Positions 17,916-25,711 of a stretch of 64,000 nt of DNA are shown here, piece after piece (within the stretch, counting starts at the first letter, position 1; the number at the start of each line of letters is the position of its first letter). The position numbers and the translations under genes were made by a program. The notes below the pieces were generated by a model. It saw only the letters and a program-made list of their open reading frames with translations. It had not been told where the DNA came from and did no database searches. This DNA is from JABMNT01 sp048262655 (GTDB lineage Bacteria; Pseudomonadota; Alphaproteobacteria; Rhodospirillales; Casp-alpha2), in NCBI GenBank assembly GCA_048262655.1, contig JBLXEY010000002.1:682001-746000 (forward strand), read 5' to 3'.

Positions 17916-18950
17916 TTAGCGAACTGGTGGGGCATACATGATGCCACCGTTGCTCCACAACTTGTTCAAACCACGTGGCAAGCCAATTGGTGTGTTCTCG
18001 CCAAGGTGCTTCTCGAAGCCTTCGCCATAGTTACCAACTTGTTTGATAATGTTATAGCTCCAGTTTGCATCGAGACCGAGGTTCTTTCCAGTATCGCCTT
18101 CAACGCCAACCATACGGCGAACGCCTGGGTTCTTCGCATCAGCTTTCATCTGGTCAATATTTCCAGATGTCAGGCCAAGCTCTTCAGCTTCGATCATCAC
18201 GTTCAAAGACCACTTTACGATATCGAACCACTGGTCATCCGCATGCGGAACAACAGGGCCGAGTGGCTCTTTTGAGATGATTTCAGGAAGAACCTGATGC
18301 TCACCTGGGTTTTTCATCTTGGTACGCTGAGCAGCAAGCGCGGATTGGTCAGTCGTATAGACATCACAACGACCGGCATCGTATGCAGCAACAACTTCGT
18401 CAGCTTTCTCGAAGAAAACGCCTTTGAACTTCATGCCGTTCGCACGGAAATAGTCCGAAAGGTTAAGCTCAGTTGTTGTGCCCAAGTTTGTGCAAACAGA
18501 AGCGCCATCAAGCTCAAGCGCGCTTTTCACACCAAGGCTCTTGCGAACCATGAAACCTTGACCATCGTAGTAGTTAACACCGGCAAAGTTCATGCCCAAT
18601 GCTGTATCACGAACAAGCGTCCACGTTGTGTTACGTGAAAGCATGTCAATTTCACCAGACTGAAGTGCGGTAAAACGCTCTTTTGACGTCAGCGGTGTAT
18701 ACTTGACCTTTGACGCATCACCGAATAATCCGGCCGCTACCGCACGGCAAACGTCTACATCAATACCACTCCAGTTGCCGCTTGCATCCGGGTTTGAGAA
18801 CCCAGGAACGCCTTGGCTAACGCCGCATTGGATAAAGCCCTTGGCTTTGACCCGGTCAAGAACCGGACCGGCGCTGGCGGGTGCCACGATGGCTGTTGAA
18901 ACGAGTGCTGCGGCTGTGGCTGCAGCGAATGCTGTGATTGTTTTTTTCAT
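17916..18950 (-). CDS. aapJ: General L-amino acid ABC transporter, periplasmic binding protein
   Basis: 344 aa class-3 solute-binding protein. The N-terminus is a signal peptide (Lys-Lys, a hydrophobic core, cleavage near APASAG). The body matches AapJ/BztA: GFIQCGVSQGVPGFSNPD, VDVCRAVAAGLFGD, SRNTTWTLVRD and DVYTTDQSALAA. It captures L-amino acids in the periplasm for AapQMP. ATG 18950 is chosen because it gives the signal peptide and has GGGGAG about 10 nt upstream; an open frame upstream to 19100 has no such support. Confidence 0.94.
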   Translation of the reverse strand: MKKTITAFAAATAAALVSTAIVAPASAGPVLDRVKAKGFIQCGVSQGVPGFSNPDASGNWSGIDVDVCRAVAAGLFGDASKVKYTPLTSKERFTALQSGEIDMLSRNTTWTLVRDTALGMNFAGVNYYDGQGFMVRKSLGVKSALELDGASVCTNLGTTTELNLSDYFRANGMKFKGVFFEKADEVVAAYDAGRCDVYTTDQSALAAQRTKMKNPGEHQVLPEIISKEPLGPVVPHADDQWFDIVKWSLNVMIEAEELGLTSGNIDQMKADAKNPGVRRMVGVEGDTGKNLGLDANWSYNIIKQVGNYGEGFEKHLGENTPIGLPRGLNKLWSNGGIMYAPPVR

Positions 18951-18966
18951 ACTTTTTAAGCTCCCC

Positions 18967-19046
18967 AGTGTAAGTACACTATAGCGTTTTAACCGATCTG
19001 GATGAATTCCAGATTGCTCACGATGAATCCGTAACATACTTACGGA
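18967..19046 (-). promoter_or_regulatory. Three evenly spaced inverted repeats in the aapJ leader
   Basis: Just upstream of aapJ lie three perfect inverted repeats: AGTGTA-2-TACACT (18967-18980), ATCTGGA-5-TCCAGAT (18996-19014) and TCCGTAA-5-TTACGGA (19028-19046). Their centres are 31.5 and 32 bp apart. They could be consecutive hairpins in the aapJ 5' leader or stacked binding sites about three helical turns apart. The three sequences differ, which favours RNA structure. Function unknown. Confidence 0.5.
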
Positions 19047-19235
19047 AACCGGCTCAAGCATTAAGAATTCTAATGCCATCATAATTTCTGGTAATCTCAA
19101 GGCAGAATCAACTGTTAAACTTGTGCCTCACAGGCACACCCCATTGGAATATAATGCACAAATCAACATTGGTTAAAATTTGTTAACCTGTTTTAGGGGC
19201 TGTGCATTTCCTGAAAAATATACAAAATAAAAAAC

Positions 19236-20510
19236 ATGAATCGCAAAGAACGCCGACGCCAACAGAAAGTTAACGAGAAAGCTGGCGCTTCACGCCCGGC
19301 CTTGAACACCGTCGACGCCGTCGATCAAACCCAGATTTTGCATCAGGCCAACCTGGCCCTGAGCAGCGGGCAGCTGGCGCAGGCGAAGCCCCTGATTGAT
19401 CAGATTTTGCATGCCACACCGGATCATCCAGATGGATTAAACCTGAAGGCGGCTTTGCAAATGAAGACCGGGGATATTTCCGGTGCTGTAAGAATTCTGA
19501 CGAAAGTATCGCGATTGATTCCCGATTTTGCACAATCGCACTTTAATTTGGGCACAGCATTAAGTGCTGATAAAAAGCTTCGCCAATCCATCAGGTCCTT
19601 TCGGCGAGCCCTGGAAATCGACCCGGCCTATTCAGAAGCCCATTATAATTTGGCCAATGCCTTTCGCCAACTCGGCTCGCTCACCGACGCAATCAGGCAT
19701 TATGAGGAAGCTTTGCAGCAGAGCCCCAATCACACCGCGGCTGCAACCAATTTGGCCAGCGCTTGCCTGGAACTGGGCAACCCCAAACAGGCGCTTGATG
19801 CCAGTCAGCATGCCTTAAAGCTGGATCCCGGAAATCGGGATGCCTTCTCGTTTGCTGCAATTGCTGCGACCGAAACAGGCGACACCGGCAAAGCGGCGCA
19901 CCTTCTGAGCCCGGCACAATTGATCCGCCCACATCAATTTGACACCTGCGAGGGCTTCAATGACCTGGCATCCTTCAACACTGCCTTGGTAGAGCATGTT
20001 GTGAACCATCCGACGTTAACGAAAAATGCCCATAACAAAGCAACACGCAACGGAGCCCAAACGGAAAATATGGCACTTGGCGAAACTGGCCCCGTCTCAG
20101 CTCTACAGGAATTGATAGGCATCGCTTTGGATGAATATCTTGCCGCCATATCAGAACTGGACCACCCCTATCCGCCCTTGATACCCAATCTGACAACGCT
20201 CGACATTTGGGGCACCGTTCTTAATGCGCAAGGGCATCAAGCGGCCCATATGCACCGCGCAGCCTGGGTTAGCGGGGTTTATTACGCAAAGCTTCCGGAC
20301 GTCATGAAACAGCAGGACGGTAGTCAGGATGGCTGGATCGAGTTTTGCCGACCACCCGATATATTTAAATGCAGGACAGAACATCAGCTCCGCGTCATTG
20401 AACCCCGCGAAGGGCTTATGGTCTTATTTCCGTCCTATATTTACCATCGGACAATCCCCTTTGTTGGTGATCAACAAAGGGTCAGCATAGCCTTTGACCT
20501 GCTTGCCTAG
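19236..20510 (+). CDS. TPR protein fused to a 2-oxoglutarate/Fe(II) oxygenase-like domain
   Basis: 424 aa. Residues about 30-230 contain at least five tetratricopeptide repeats (SHFNLGTALSADKKLRQSIR, AHYNLANAFRQLGSLTDAI, AATNLASACLELGNPKQAL). Residues about 290-424 resemble the putative 2OG-Fe(II) oxygenase family with a double-stranded beta-helix: HMH (338-340), SGVYYAKLP, GWIEFCRPP, then FPSYIYHRTIPF (His404) and RVSIAFD (Arg415, a candidate 2-oxoglutarate binder). The TPR part presumably brings a protein or peptide substrate to the oxygenase. No signal peptide is visible; the N-terminus is highly basic (MNRKERRRQQK). It is monocistronic and convergent with zur. Confidence 0.78.
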   Translation: MNRKERRRQQKVNEKAGASRPALNTVDAVDQTQILHQANLALSSGQLAQAKPLIDQILHATPDHPDGLNLKAALQMKTGDISGAVRILTKVSRLIPDFAQSHFNLGTALSADKKLRQSIRSFRRALEIDPAYSEAHYNLANAFRQLGSLTDAIRHYEEALQQSPNHTAAATNLASACLELGNPKQALDASQHALKLDPGNRDAFSFAAIAATETGDTGKAAHLLSPAQLIRPHQFDTCEGFNDLASFNTALVEHVVNHPTLTKNAHNKATRNGAQTENMALGETGPVSALQELIGIALDEYLAAISELDHPYPPLIPNLTTLDIWGTVLNAQGHQAAHMHRAAWVSGVYYAKLPDVMKQQDGSQDGWIEFCRPPDIFKCRTEHQLRVIEPREGLMVLFPSYIYHRTIPFVGDQQRVSIAFDLLA

Positions 20511-20529
20511 TCTTGGGAGACGTCAAGCC

Positions 20530-21027
20530 TTATGCCGTTTGATGCAAACAGTGTGGGCACGTGCCTTCGACCTCTATCGTTCGGCGGTTAACGCTGAAAC
20601 CCGCTGCCGTCGCCTGTTCATTTATGGCCTTATCGATCCGCGGATCATTGAGTTCTGCGGTCGCCCCACATTGACCGCAAATCAAAAACTGAGCCGGGTG
20701 TGGCGTTTCTGGTTCCGTGCAGCCGACAAAGGCGTTTAAACTTTCAATTCGATGTATCAGGCCATGCTCCAGCAAAAAATCGAGAGCACGATAAACCGTT
20801 GGCGGCGCTGTTTTCTCTTGTTCAACACGCAATAGAGCCAGAATTTCGTAGGCACCCAGTGGCTTATGGCCGCCCCAAACATGTTCGAGCACACGGCGTC
20901 TGATATCGGTCAAACGGACACCGCGCTCGGCGCATATCATTTCCGCTCTGACAAGGGCGTCCCCCTGACAGGTATTGTGATCATGATCATGCTCAGCAAA
21001 GGCTGACGATTGCGTTTGTTCAGTCAT
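20530..21027 (-). CDS. zur: Fur-family zinc uptake regulator Zur
   Basis: 165 aa Fur-family repressor. It has a winged-helix DNA-binding domain (VRLTDIRRRVLEHVW, TVYRALDFLLEHGLIHRIES) and two CxxC structural zinc pairs, Cys117/Cys120 and Cys157/Cys160. A histidine-rich N-terminus (HDHDH, residues 13-17) and the short C-terminal domain favour Zur over Fur or PerR. It would repress zinc uptake genes when zinc is plentiful. It is divergent from hisI-modABC with a 106-bp spacer in which I could not identify a convincing Zur box. Confidence 0.87.
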   Translation of the reverse strand: MTEQTQSSAFAEHDHDHNTCQGDALVRAEMICAERGVRLTDIRRRVLEHVWGGHKPLGAYEILALLRVEQEKTAPPTVYRALDFLLEHGLIHRIESLNAFVGCTEPETPHPAQFLICGQCGATAELNDPRIDKAINEQATAAGFSVNRRTIEVEGTCPHCLHQTA

Positions 21028-21133
21028 ATTCTGTTCTTAACATGTAATTACCGGCTAATCATCATATTGTTAACAAGGCTGCCCAAGTCTATACTTAATC
21101 CAGCAATCATTTCCGTAACTTAGGACCTGCACC

Positions 21134-21538
21134 ATGGGCTCACCAATCAGCGCCAAGACCGTTGACTCGATTATAAATACATTAAAATTCAATGCAGATG
21201 GGCTTGTTCCAGCGATTGCGCAGCAGCATGACAGTGGCGAGATTTTGATGATGGCCTGGATGAACGATGATGCGGTCCGCGAAACGCTTGATACCGGTCA
21301 GGTTTGTTACTGGTCTCGGTCGCGGAGCAACTTATGGCGCAAAGGAGAGACTTCCGGACAAACGCAAGCTCTCGTAGATTTCAGGTGGGACTGCGACGCC
21401 GACACGTTGTTGCTCATGGTTGATCAGGTCGGAGTCGCCTGTCACACAGGCCGCAGAAACTGTTTCTTCTATGCCGTACGCGACAATCACGTCGCAACAA
21501 TTGCGGAACCCGAAATCAACCCAGATGATCTTTACTGA
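21134..21538 (+). CDS. hisI: Phosphoribosyl-AMP cyclohydrolase
   Basis: 134 aa, the monofunctional HisI that opens the purine ring of phosphoribosyl-AMP, the third step of histidine synthesis. The zinc ligands Cys87, Cys103 and Cys110 keep the family spacing (WDCDAD, then ACHTGRRNC), and the aspartates of WDCDADT form the Mg2+ site. No hisE domain is fused. It lies apart from any other his gene here; modA starts 10 bp after its stop, so the two are probably co-transcribed. Confidence 0.93.
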   Translation: MGSPISAKTVDSIINTLKFNADGLVPAIAQQHDSGEILMMAWMNDDAVRETLDTGQVCYWSRSRSNLWRKGETSGQTQALVDFRWDCDADTLLLMVDQVGVACHTGRRNCFFYAVRDNHVATIAEPEINPDDLY

Positions 21539-21548
21539 GGGACAAAAT

Positions 21549-22331
21549 TTGAACCGCTGGTACCGGTTCTTTGCCTGTTGTCTTTGTCTGCTTGTTTGGA
21601 GTTTGCCCGTTCGGGCAAATGCGAAAGCCAAAACCTATGTCTATGCCGCTTCGAGCTTGACTGGCGTCATTACAGAACTCGGTAAACAGTATAATGCAAA
21701 GACGGGCAACCCGATGGTTCCTGTATTTGGCGCCAGTTCAACAATCGCCCGCCAAATCAAAAACGGCGCACCCGCACATATTTTTATATCTGCAAACACC
21801 TTATGGATGGACCAACTTGAATCGGATGGTTTTCTTGTACCGTCTTCACGTCAGGAAATCGCGGGTAACCGTCTGGTTTTGGCGGCACCGGCAGCAGGCC
21901 CGTCCAACCTCCCTGGCCTTAATTTAGCGCCCCTTCTGACGCACTTACAGAACGGCAGGTTTGCAATCGCAGACCCAAAACATGTGCCGGCTGGGATTTA
22001 CGCCAAGCAAGCATTGCGCGCGCTTGGCCTATGGAAAGGTCTTCATCAACACCTTGCAATCGCTTCAAACGCGCGCCTGGCACTCGCGTTTATTGAACGT
22101 GGCGATGCCCCCTTGGGCATTGTTTATGCCAGCGATTTGGTTGGTCGTAGTCGCATTCAGAGTGTCGCCTTAATCCCTGAGAATAGTCACGCACCAATCC
22201 TGTATACAGCTGCCCTGATTCGCGGAAAATCAACGCCTGCGGCGATCGCCTTTCTGCAAACCTTGCAATCTGACAAAGCGCGGGCAATCCTGAAGAGATA
22301 TGGGTTCAAACCCTTGATGCCCAAACCATAG
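21549..22331 (+). CDS. modA: Molybdate ABC transporter, periplasmic binding protein
   Basis: 260 aa with a signal peptide (MNRWYRFF, a Cys/Leu-rich core, cleavage near VRANA) and the ModA body: VYAASSLTGVITELGKQY, FGASSTIARQI, HIFISANTLWMDQL, AGNRLVLAAP and GIVYASDL. It captures molybdate or tungstate in the periplasm. The start is taken as TTG at 21549 because GAGG (21537-21540) sits 8 nt upstream and the signal peptide begins there. An ATG at 21525 lies inside hisI without a ribosome site. Confidence 0.9.
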   Translation: MNRWYRFFACCLCLLVWSLPVRANAKAKTYVYAASSLTGVITELGKQYNAKTGNPMVPVFGASSTIARQIKNGAPAHIFISANTLWMDQLESDGFLVPSSRQEIAGNRLVLAAPAAGPSNLPGLNLAPLLTHLQNGRFAIADPKHVPAGIYAKQALRALGLWKGLHQHLAIASNARLALAFIERGDAPLGIVYASDLVGRSRIQSVALIPENSHAPILYTAALIRGKSTPAAIAFLQTLQSDKARAILKRYGFKPLMPKP

Positions 22332-22349
22332 CCGATCGAAGGTCATAGC

Positions 22350-23048
22350 GTGTTTGCACTCACACCTTTCGAACTTGAAGCCATTAAGTTGAGCCTGCAA
22401 GTTGCCGGACTTGCCCTCTTGGGCTGCCTGCCATTGGGCTTGGTGACAGCTTGGCTTCTGGCGCGCTATGATTTTTTTGGGAAAACTCTGTTAAACGGAT
22501 TGGTCCATTTGCCCTTGGTTGTGCCGCCTGTGGTGATTGGGTATCTGCTCCTCGTCGCTTTTGGCAAAAAAGGCCTTATCGGATCATGGCTCTGGGATTA
22601 TTTTGGCGTCAGCATTTCATTTAGTTGGCAAGGCGCGGCTATTGCTGCGGGGGTTATGGCCTTTCCGCTTGTTGTCAGATCCATTCGCATTTCACTTGAA
22701 TCTGTAGACACTGGGCTTGAGCAGGCAGCGCGAACGCTCGGGGCGTCGCCATTACAGGTCTTCTTGACAGTTACCTTGCCACTTATTCTTCCGGGGATTT
22801 TAACGGGTGCCATTTTGGCCTTCGCACGAAGTCTTGGTGAATTTGGGGCAACGATCACCTTTGTCTCAAACATCCCGGGTGAAACCCAAACTCTGCCGCT
22901 GGCTCTCTACAGTTTAACTCAAGCCCCGGATAGCGAAACCGGTGCCTACCGTCTGGTGATCATCTCTGTAATCATAGCGTTAGCTGCGCTCATTGCATCC
23001 GAAACATTGGCCCGGCGCATCAGTCAACGATTGGGCAACCATGTCTAA
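22350..23048 (+). CDS. modB: Molybdate ABC transporter, permease
   Basis: 232 aa permease with five to six transmembrane helices and the EAA loop LEQAARTLGASPLQVFLTVT. Motifs PLVVPPVVIGYLLLVAFG and RSLGEFGATITFVSNIPGET are diagnostic for ModB. The start is GTG at 22350 with AAGG upstream. Its last 8 bp overlap modC. Confidence 0.94.
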   Translation: MFALTPFELEAIKLSLQVAGLALLGCLPLGLVTAWLLARYDFFGKTLLNGLVHLPLVVPPVVIGYLLLVAFGKKGLIGSWLWDYFGVSISFSWQGAAIAAGVMAFPLVVRSIRISLESVDTGLEQAARTLGASPLQVFLTVTLPLILPGILTGAILAFARSLGEFGATITFVSNIPGETQTLPLALYSLTQAPDSETGAYRLVIISVIIALAALIASETLARRISQRLGNHV

Positions 23049-24153
23049 ACAGTCGAAGATCGTTATCGACGTCAAACATCAACGTCCGGATTTCAAATTG
23101 GCGATCACTGCCAATTTAAAGAGCGGTTTAACGTCGTTTTTTGGGAAATCTGGCTCTGGAAAAACATCACTAATTAATTTGGTCGCCGGTCTTTCCGAAC
23201 CTGATGAAGGGTTTATCTCAATAGGAAACCGCGTCGTCTTCGATTCACGTAAAAAAATCAACGTTCCACCGGAACAGCGCGGGATTGGTTATGTCTTTCA
23301 AGACGGGCGCCTTTTTCCGCATCTCACCGTCAAAAACAATCTGGTATTTGCGCGACGTTTTATGACGCCCCCTCTGAAACCAGAAATGTTCGCCCAGATT
23401 GTCGATTTGCTGGATATCTCAAGTCTTTTGGAGCGGCGCCCGATGACGCTTTCTGGTGGTGAAAAACAACGCGTCGCCATCGGTCGTGCCTTATTATCTG
23501 AACCCAGCCTGCTTTTGATGGATGAACCTTTGGCTTCCCTTGATGCGGGCCGAAAGTCGGAGATTATGCCGTTCATTGAAAACCTTCGAGATCGCATGAA
23601 TACGCCTATTCTCTATGTGTCCCATGCCATGGACGAAGTGATACGATTATCAGATCAGCTTGTTTTGATTAATGAAGGTACCGTCGTTGCACAAGGCAAC
23701 GTCGAAGAGGTTATGGGACGATTAGACCTGAAACCCCTTACGGGGCGTTATCAGGCGGGGGCCGTGTTTTCGGTTCGCGTGCTTAGCCACGACCATGAAA
23801 ACAAACTTTCGAGGCTCGCCTTATCTGAGCAAACCATATGGGTCCCTGGAAACACGCTTCCTGTTGGCAGCGAATTTCGCCTGCGTATTCATGCCAGGGA
23901 CGTTAGTCTGTCGACTCAAAAGCCTGTGGGTTCAAGTGTTCTGAATATCATCGAGGCAACAATAACTGAAATCGTCCCTGAACAGGGTCCTCATTGCGAA
24001 ATACTGATGGATATCGGGGCTCCTTTGATCGCCCGGATCACCCGAAAATCTGCAAGTGACCTTAAACTCCAAATTGGACAAAAGGTCTTTGCCTCGATAA
24101 AAGCAGCCGCTATCGATGATCGCAGCATGGGAATGCGCAAGGCCTATGACTAA
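23041..24153 (+). CDS. modC: Molybdate ABC transporter, ATP-binding protein
   Basis: 370 aa with the ABC ATPase domain (Walker A GKSGSGKTS, signature LSGGEKQRVAIGRAL, Walker B LLLMDEPLASLD, His in YVSHAMDEV). A C-terminal molybdopterin-binding (MOP/TOBE) domain covers about residues 295-362 and may sense molybdate. ATG 23041 overlaps the end of modB and agrees with the family N-terminus. With modA and modB it supplies molybdate, consistent with the molybdopterin enzyme at 1300-3336. Confidence 0.94.
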   Translation: MSKQSKIVIDVKHQRPDFKLAITANLKSGLTSFFGKSGSGKTSLINLVAGLSEPDEGFISIGNRVVFDSRKKINVPPEQRGIGYVFQDGRLFPHLTVKNNLVFARRFMTPPLKPEMFAQIVDLLDISSLLERRPMTLSGGEKQRVAIGRALLSEPSLLLMDEPLASLDAGRKSEIMPFIENLRDRMNTPILYVSHAMDEVIRLSDQLVLINEGTVVAQGNVEEVMGRLDLKPLTGRYQAGAVFSVRVLSHDHENKLSRLALSEQTIWVPGNTLPVGSEFRLRIHARDVSLSTQKPVGSSVLNIIEATITEIVPEQGPHCEILMDIGAPLIARITRKSASDLKLQIGQKVFASIKAAAIDDRSMGMRKAYD

Positions 24154-24186
24154 TTAACCTAAATACAATTAACAATTAAATCTCCG

Positions 24187-24534
24187 CTAGGCCTGCTGTA
24201 AAACCCGTTCCGGCTCCAGATCGACATATCCTTGTTCAATCGCCCGAATAAGTGAATCATAAGCGAGACGCGCCTCCTCATACAATTCTCTTAACTGCTT
24301 TAGATTCTGTAGGTTTTTTTCATCGATGGGGCCGGACTCCTCGATTGACGACAGATTAAACGCCGCATCCAGATAGCGGGCTCGCAAACGTGCGACTGTC
24401 GATGCAAATGAAATGACATGATCGTGCGCCAAACGTGGAATACGTTCATGAATAACCCGTTTATTCGTTTCCCGGATCGCCTGCTCTGCCTCCAATAAGA
24501 ACCGTCGTCGAATATGCTCGTCGTTATTCTCCAT
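24187..24534 (-). CDS. Hypothetical helical protein
   Basis: 115 aa, not recognised. It is almost entirely predicted alpha-helical, charged and without cysteine, signal peptide or membrane segment. The ATG at 24534 has AGGT upstream. Motifs such as VARLRARYLDAAFNL and LKQLRELYEEARLAYDSLI suggest an antiparallel coiled coil. It is convergent with modC; a relation to molybdate uptake is not supported. Confidence 0.6.
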   Translation of the reverse strand: MENNDEHIRRRFLLEAEQAIRETNKRVIHERIPRLAHDHVISFASTVARLRARYLDAAFNLSSIEESGPIDEKNLQNLKQLRELYEEARLAYDSLIRAIEQGYVDLEPERVLQQA

Positions 24535-24605
24535 GACTTAACCTCATAATAGTTAATTAATGGGAAATTCAATTGTGATCACAAGAGCATTTAGAGGACC
24601 GGTTA

Positions 24606-25034
24606 TTAGTTTCCGGCGTTTCTGTTTACAGGTGTTTTTGCAACAAAGACCTTACAGTTGGAGTAACCCTGATTAAAAAAGTGGTAGGTCACCCCTTCTT
24701 TAGCCAACCCCTTAGGGTCAATCAGATTCCAATGTTTATTCGCAATTCCCGTCAAACCACGGCCCAGCTTTCCGGTATAGCCGATCGAATAAGTAACGTA
24801 TTTGCGTTGGCGAAACTCGCCTCGTTGGCAAGCTCCCGACAATCCCCGATCGATGCGCCCAACCTTCCAGTAGGGTTGTTTGCTGGTTGCATACTGACCC
24901 TTGACCCGTCCACCGGCTTCTACGGATGAAACGGAAACCGTAGACAGAAGCCCGACAGACACCAAAGACAGCACAATCTTGCTGACAAATGGCCCAACTG
25001 CGCTGGGGTAATATGAGGTCACATGCTTGGTCAT
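24606..25034 (-). CDS. Hypothetical secreted protein
   Basis: 142 aa with a hydrophobic N-terminal export signal (about residues 14-38, likely cleaved near SSVEAG). The mature part is small and basic with two cysteines (SGACQRG and SNCKVF) that could form a disulfide, and it contains GYTGKLGRGLTGIANKHWN. No family is recognised. It is flanked by another unknown gene downstream and by a 359-bp gap upstream. Confidence 0.6.
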   Translation of the reverse strand: MTKHVTSYYPSAVGPFVSKIVLSLVSVGLLSTVSVSSVEAGGRVKGQYATSKQPYWKVGRIDRGLSGACQRGEFRQRKYVTYSIGYTGKLGRGLTGIANKHWNLIDPKGLAKEGVTYHFFNQGYSNCKVFVAKTPVNRNAGN

Positions 25035-25393
25035 TTCTTAACAATAAGTTAATGAGCGTCCAAAGCAAAGAAAATCACTCTTTCGAAGGGTTAGGTTCAT
25101 CATCGTGAGTCTATTTTGCAACACTCACGCTCCAGGGGCCCTACTCAGATTGCTGTTTATCACACGCACCTGGTACTCCAGACATCCTGGAAAACCAGCC
25201 TAAATGGGCTGTGATCGTCACAATTCTGGATCAGGCGATAACCATTCTCCAGGCTTTGTCTTTTCGCTCAGGTCAAAGGGGGTGTGACTCAAAACCCCAT
25301 TAACTTGTGATCGCGGACATGGGTATATTGCACTGCAACATGCAGTTTGCACTGCCGCATAATATTTTTGCAGGAACATAAAAGGAAAAGACA
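25035..25393. other. 359-bp intergenic region with TTGCACTGC direct repeats
   Basis: No gene is supported here. TTGCACTGC occurs at 25328-25336 and again at 25347-25355, and CTGC-5-GCAG (25333-25345) forms an inverted repeat between them, 39-66 bp before the small gene at 25394. CGTGAGT/ACTCACG (25104-25129) is a further short inverted repeat. The TGC-rich repeats resemble sites described for the polyhydroxyalkanoate regulator PhaR, but this is pattern similarity only. Confidence 0.4.
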
Positions 25394-25627
25394 ATGACTA
25401 AGTTTGAACTCGATTACGATATCACGACCATAGACCCAGACGCCATGAACCGTATTATGCGTGACTCTCGTGACATGCGTGCACGCTATCTTAAAGACCT
25501 TTGCAGTAGCGCAGTTGCGGGTATCAAAACCATCGCGCGCGAGAGCCTGGGTGATCTTAATCAGGCCATCGGTCGAGTCGGTGAACTTACGGTGGGTACG
25601 CAGGACAATCTTATTCACAAGAAATAG
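25394..25627 (+). CDS. Small hypothetical protein
   Basis: 77 aa, cytoplasmic, one predicted long helix rich in Arg/Asp/Met (MNRIMRDSRDMRARYLKDL). An AGGAAA ribosome site lies a few bases before the ATG. The helix pattern is faintly like short alphaproteobacterial DUF1127/RSP_7527-type proteins and also like short phasins, but no firm assignment is possible. It is preceded by TGC-rich repeats and followed by a strong hairpin, consistent with a highly expressed single-gene transcript. Confidence 0.6.
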   Translation: MTKFELDYDITTIDPDAMNRIMRDSRDMRARYLKDLCSSAVAGIKTIARESLGDLNQAIGRVGELTVGTQDNLIHKK

Positions 25628-25663
25628 AACTGCCGCGAAATAATCAACACGACGTTATTTCCT

Positions 25664-25700
25664 TTTAACGGAGGGCCTCACGACTGGCCCTCCTGTTAAA
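25664..25700. terminator. Hairpin between convergent genes
   Basis: TTTAACGGAGGGCC (25664-25677) pairs with GGCCCTCCTGTTAAA (25686-25700) except for one bulged T, giving a 14-bp stem with an 8-nt loop. It lies between the small gene at 25394 and the convergent aminotransferase. T runs are weak on both sides, so it may act as a bidirectional but imperfect terminator or as a 3'-end stabiliser. Confidence 0.55.
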
Positions 25701-25711
25701 CGGCGTAATTT

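Noticed and set aside
21028..21133. Zur box between zur and hisI
   Set aside because: Short palindromes such as GTTAAC and GTAATTAC are present but none has the length or form of a known Zur operator.
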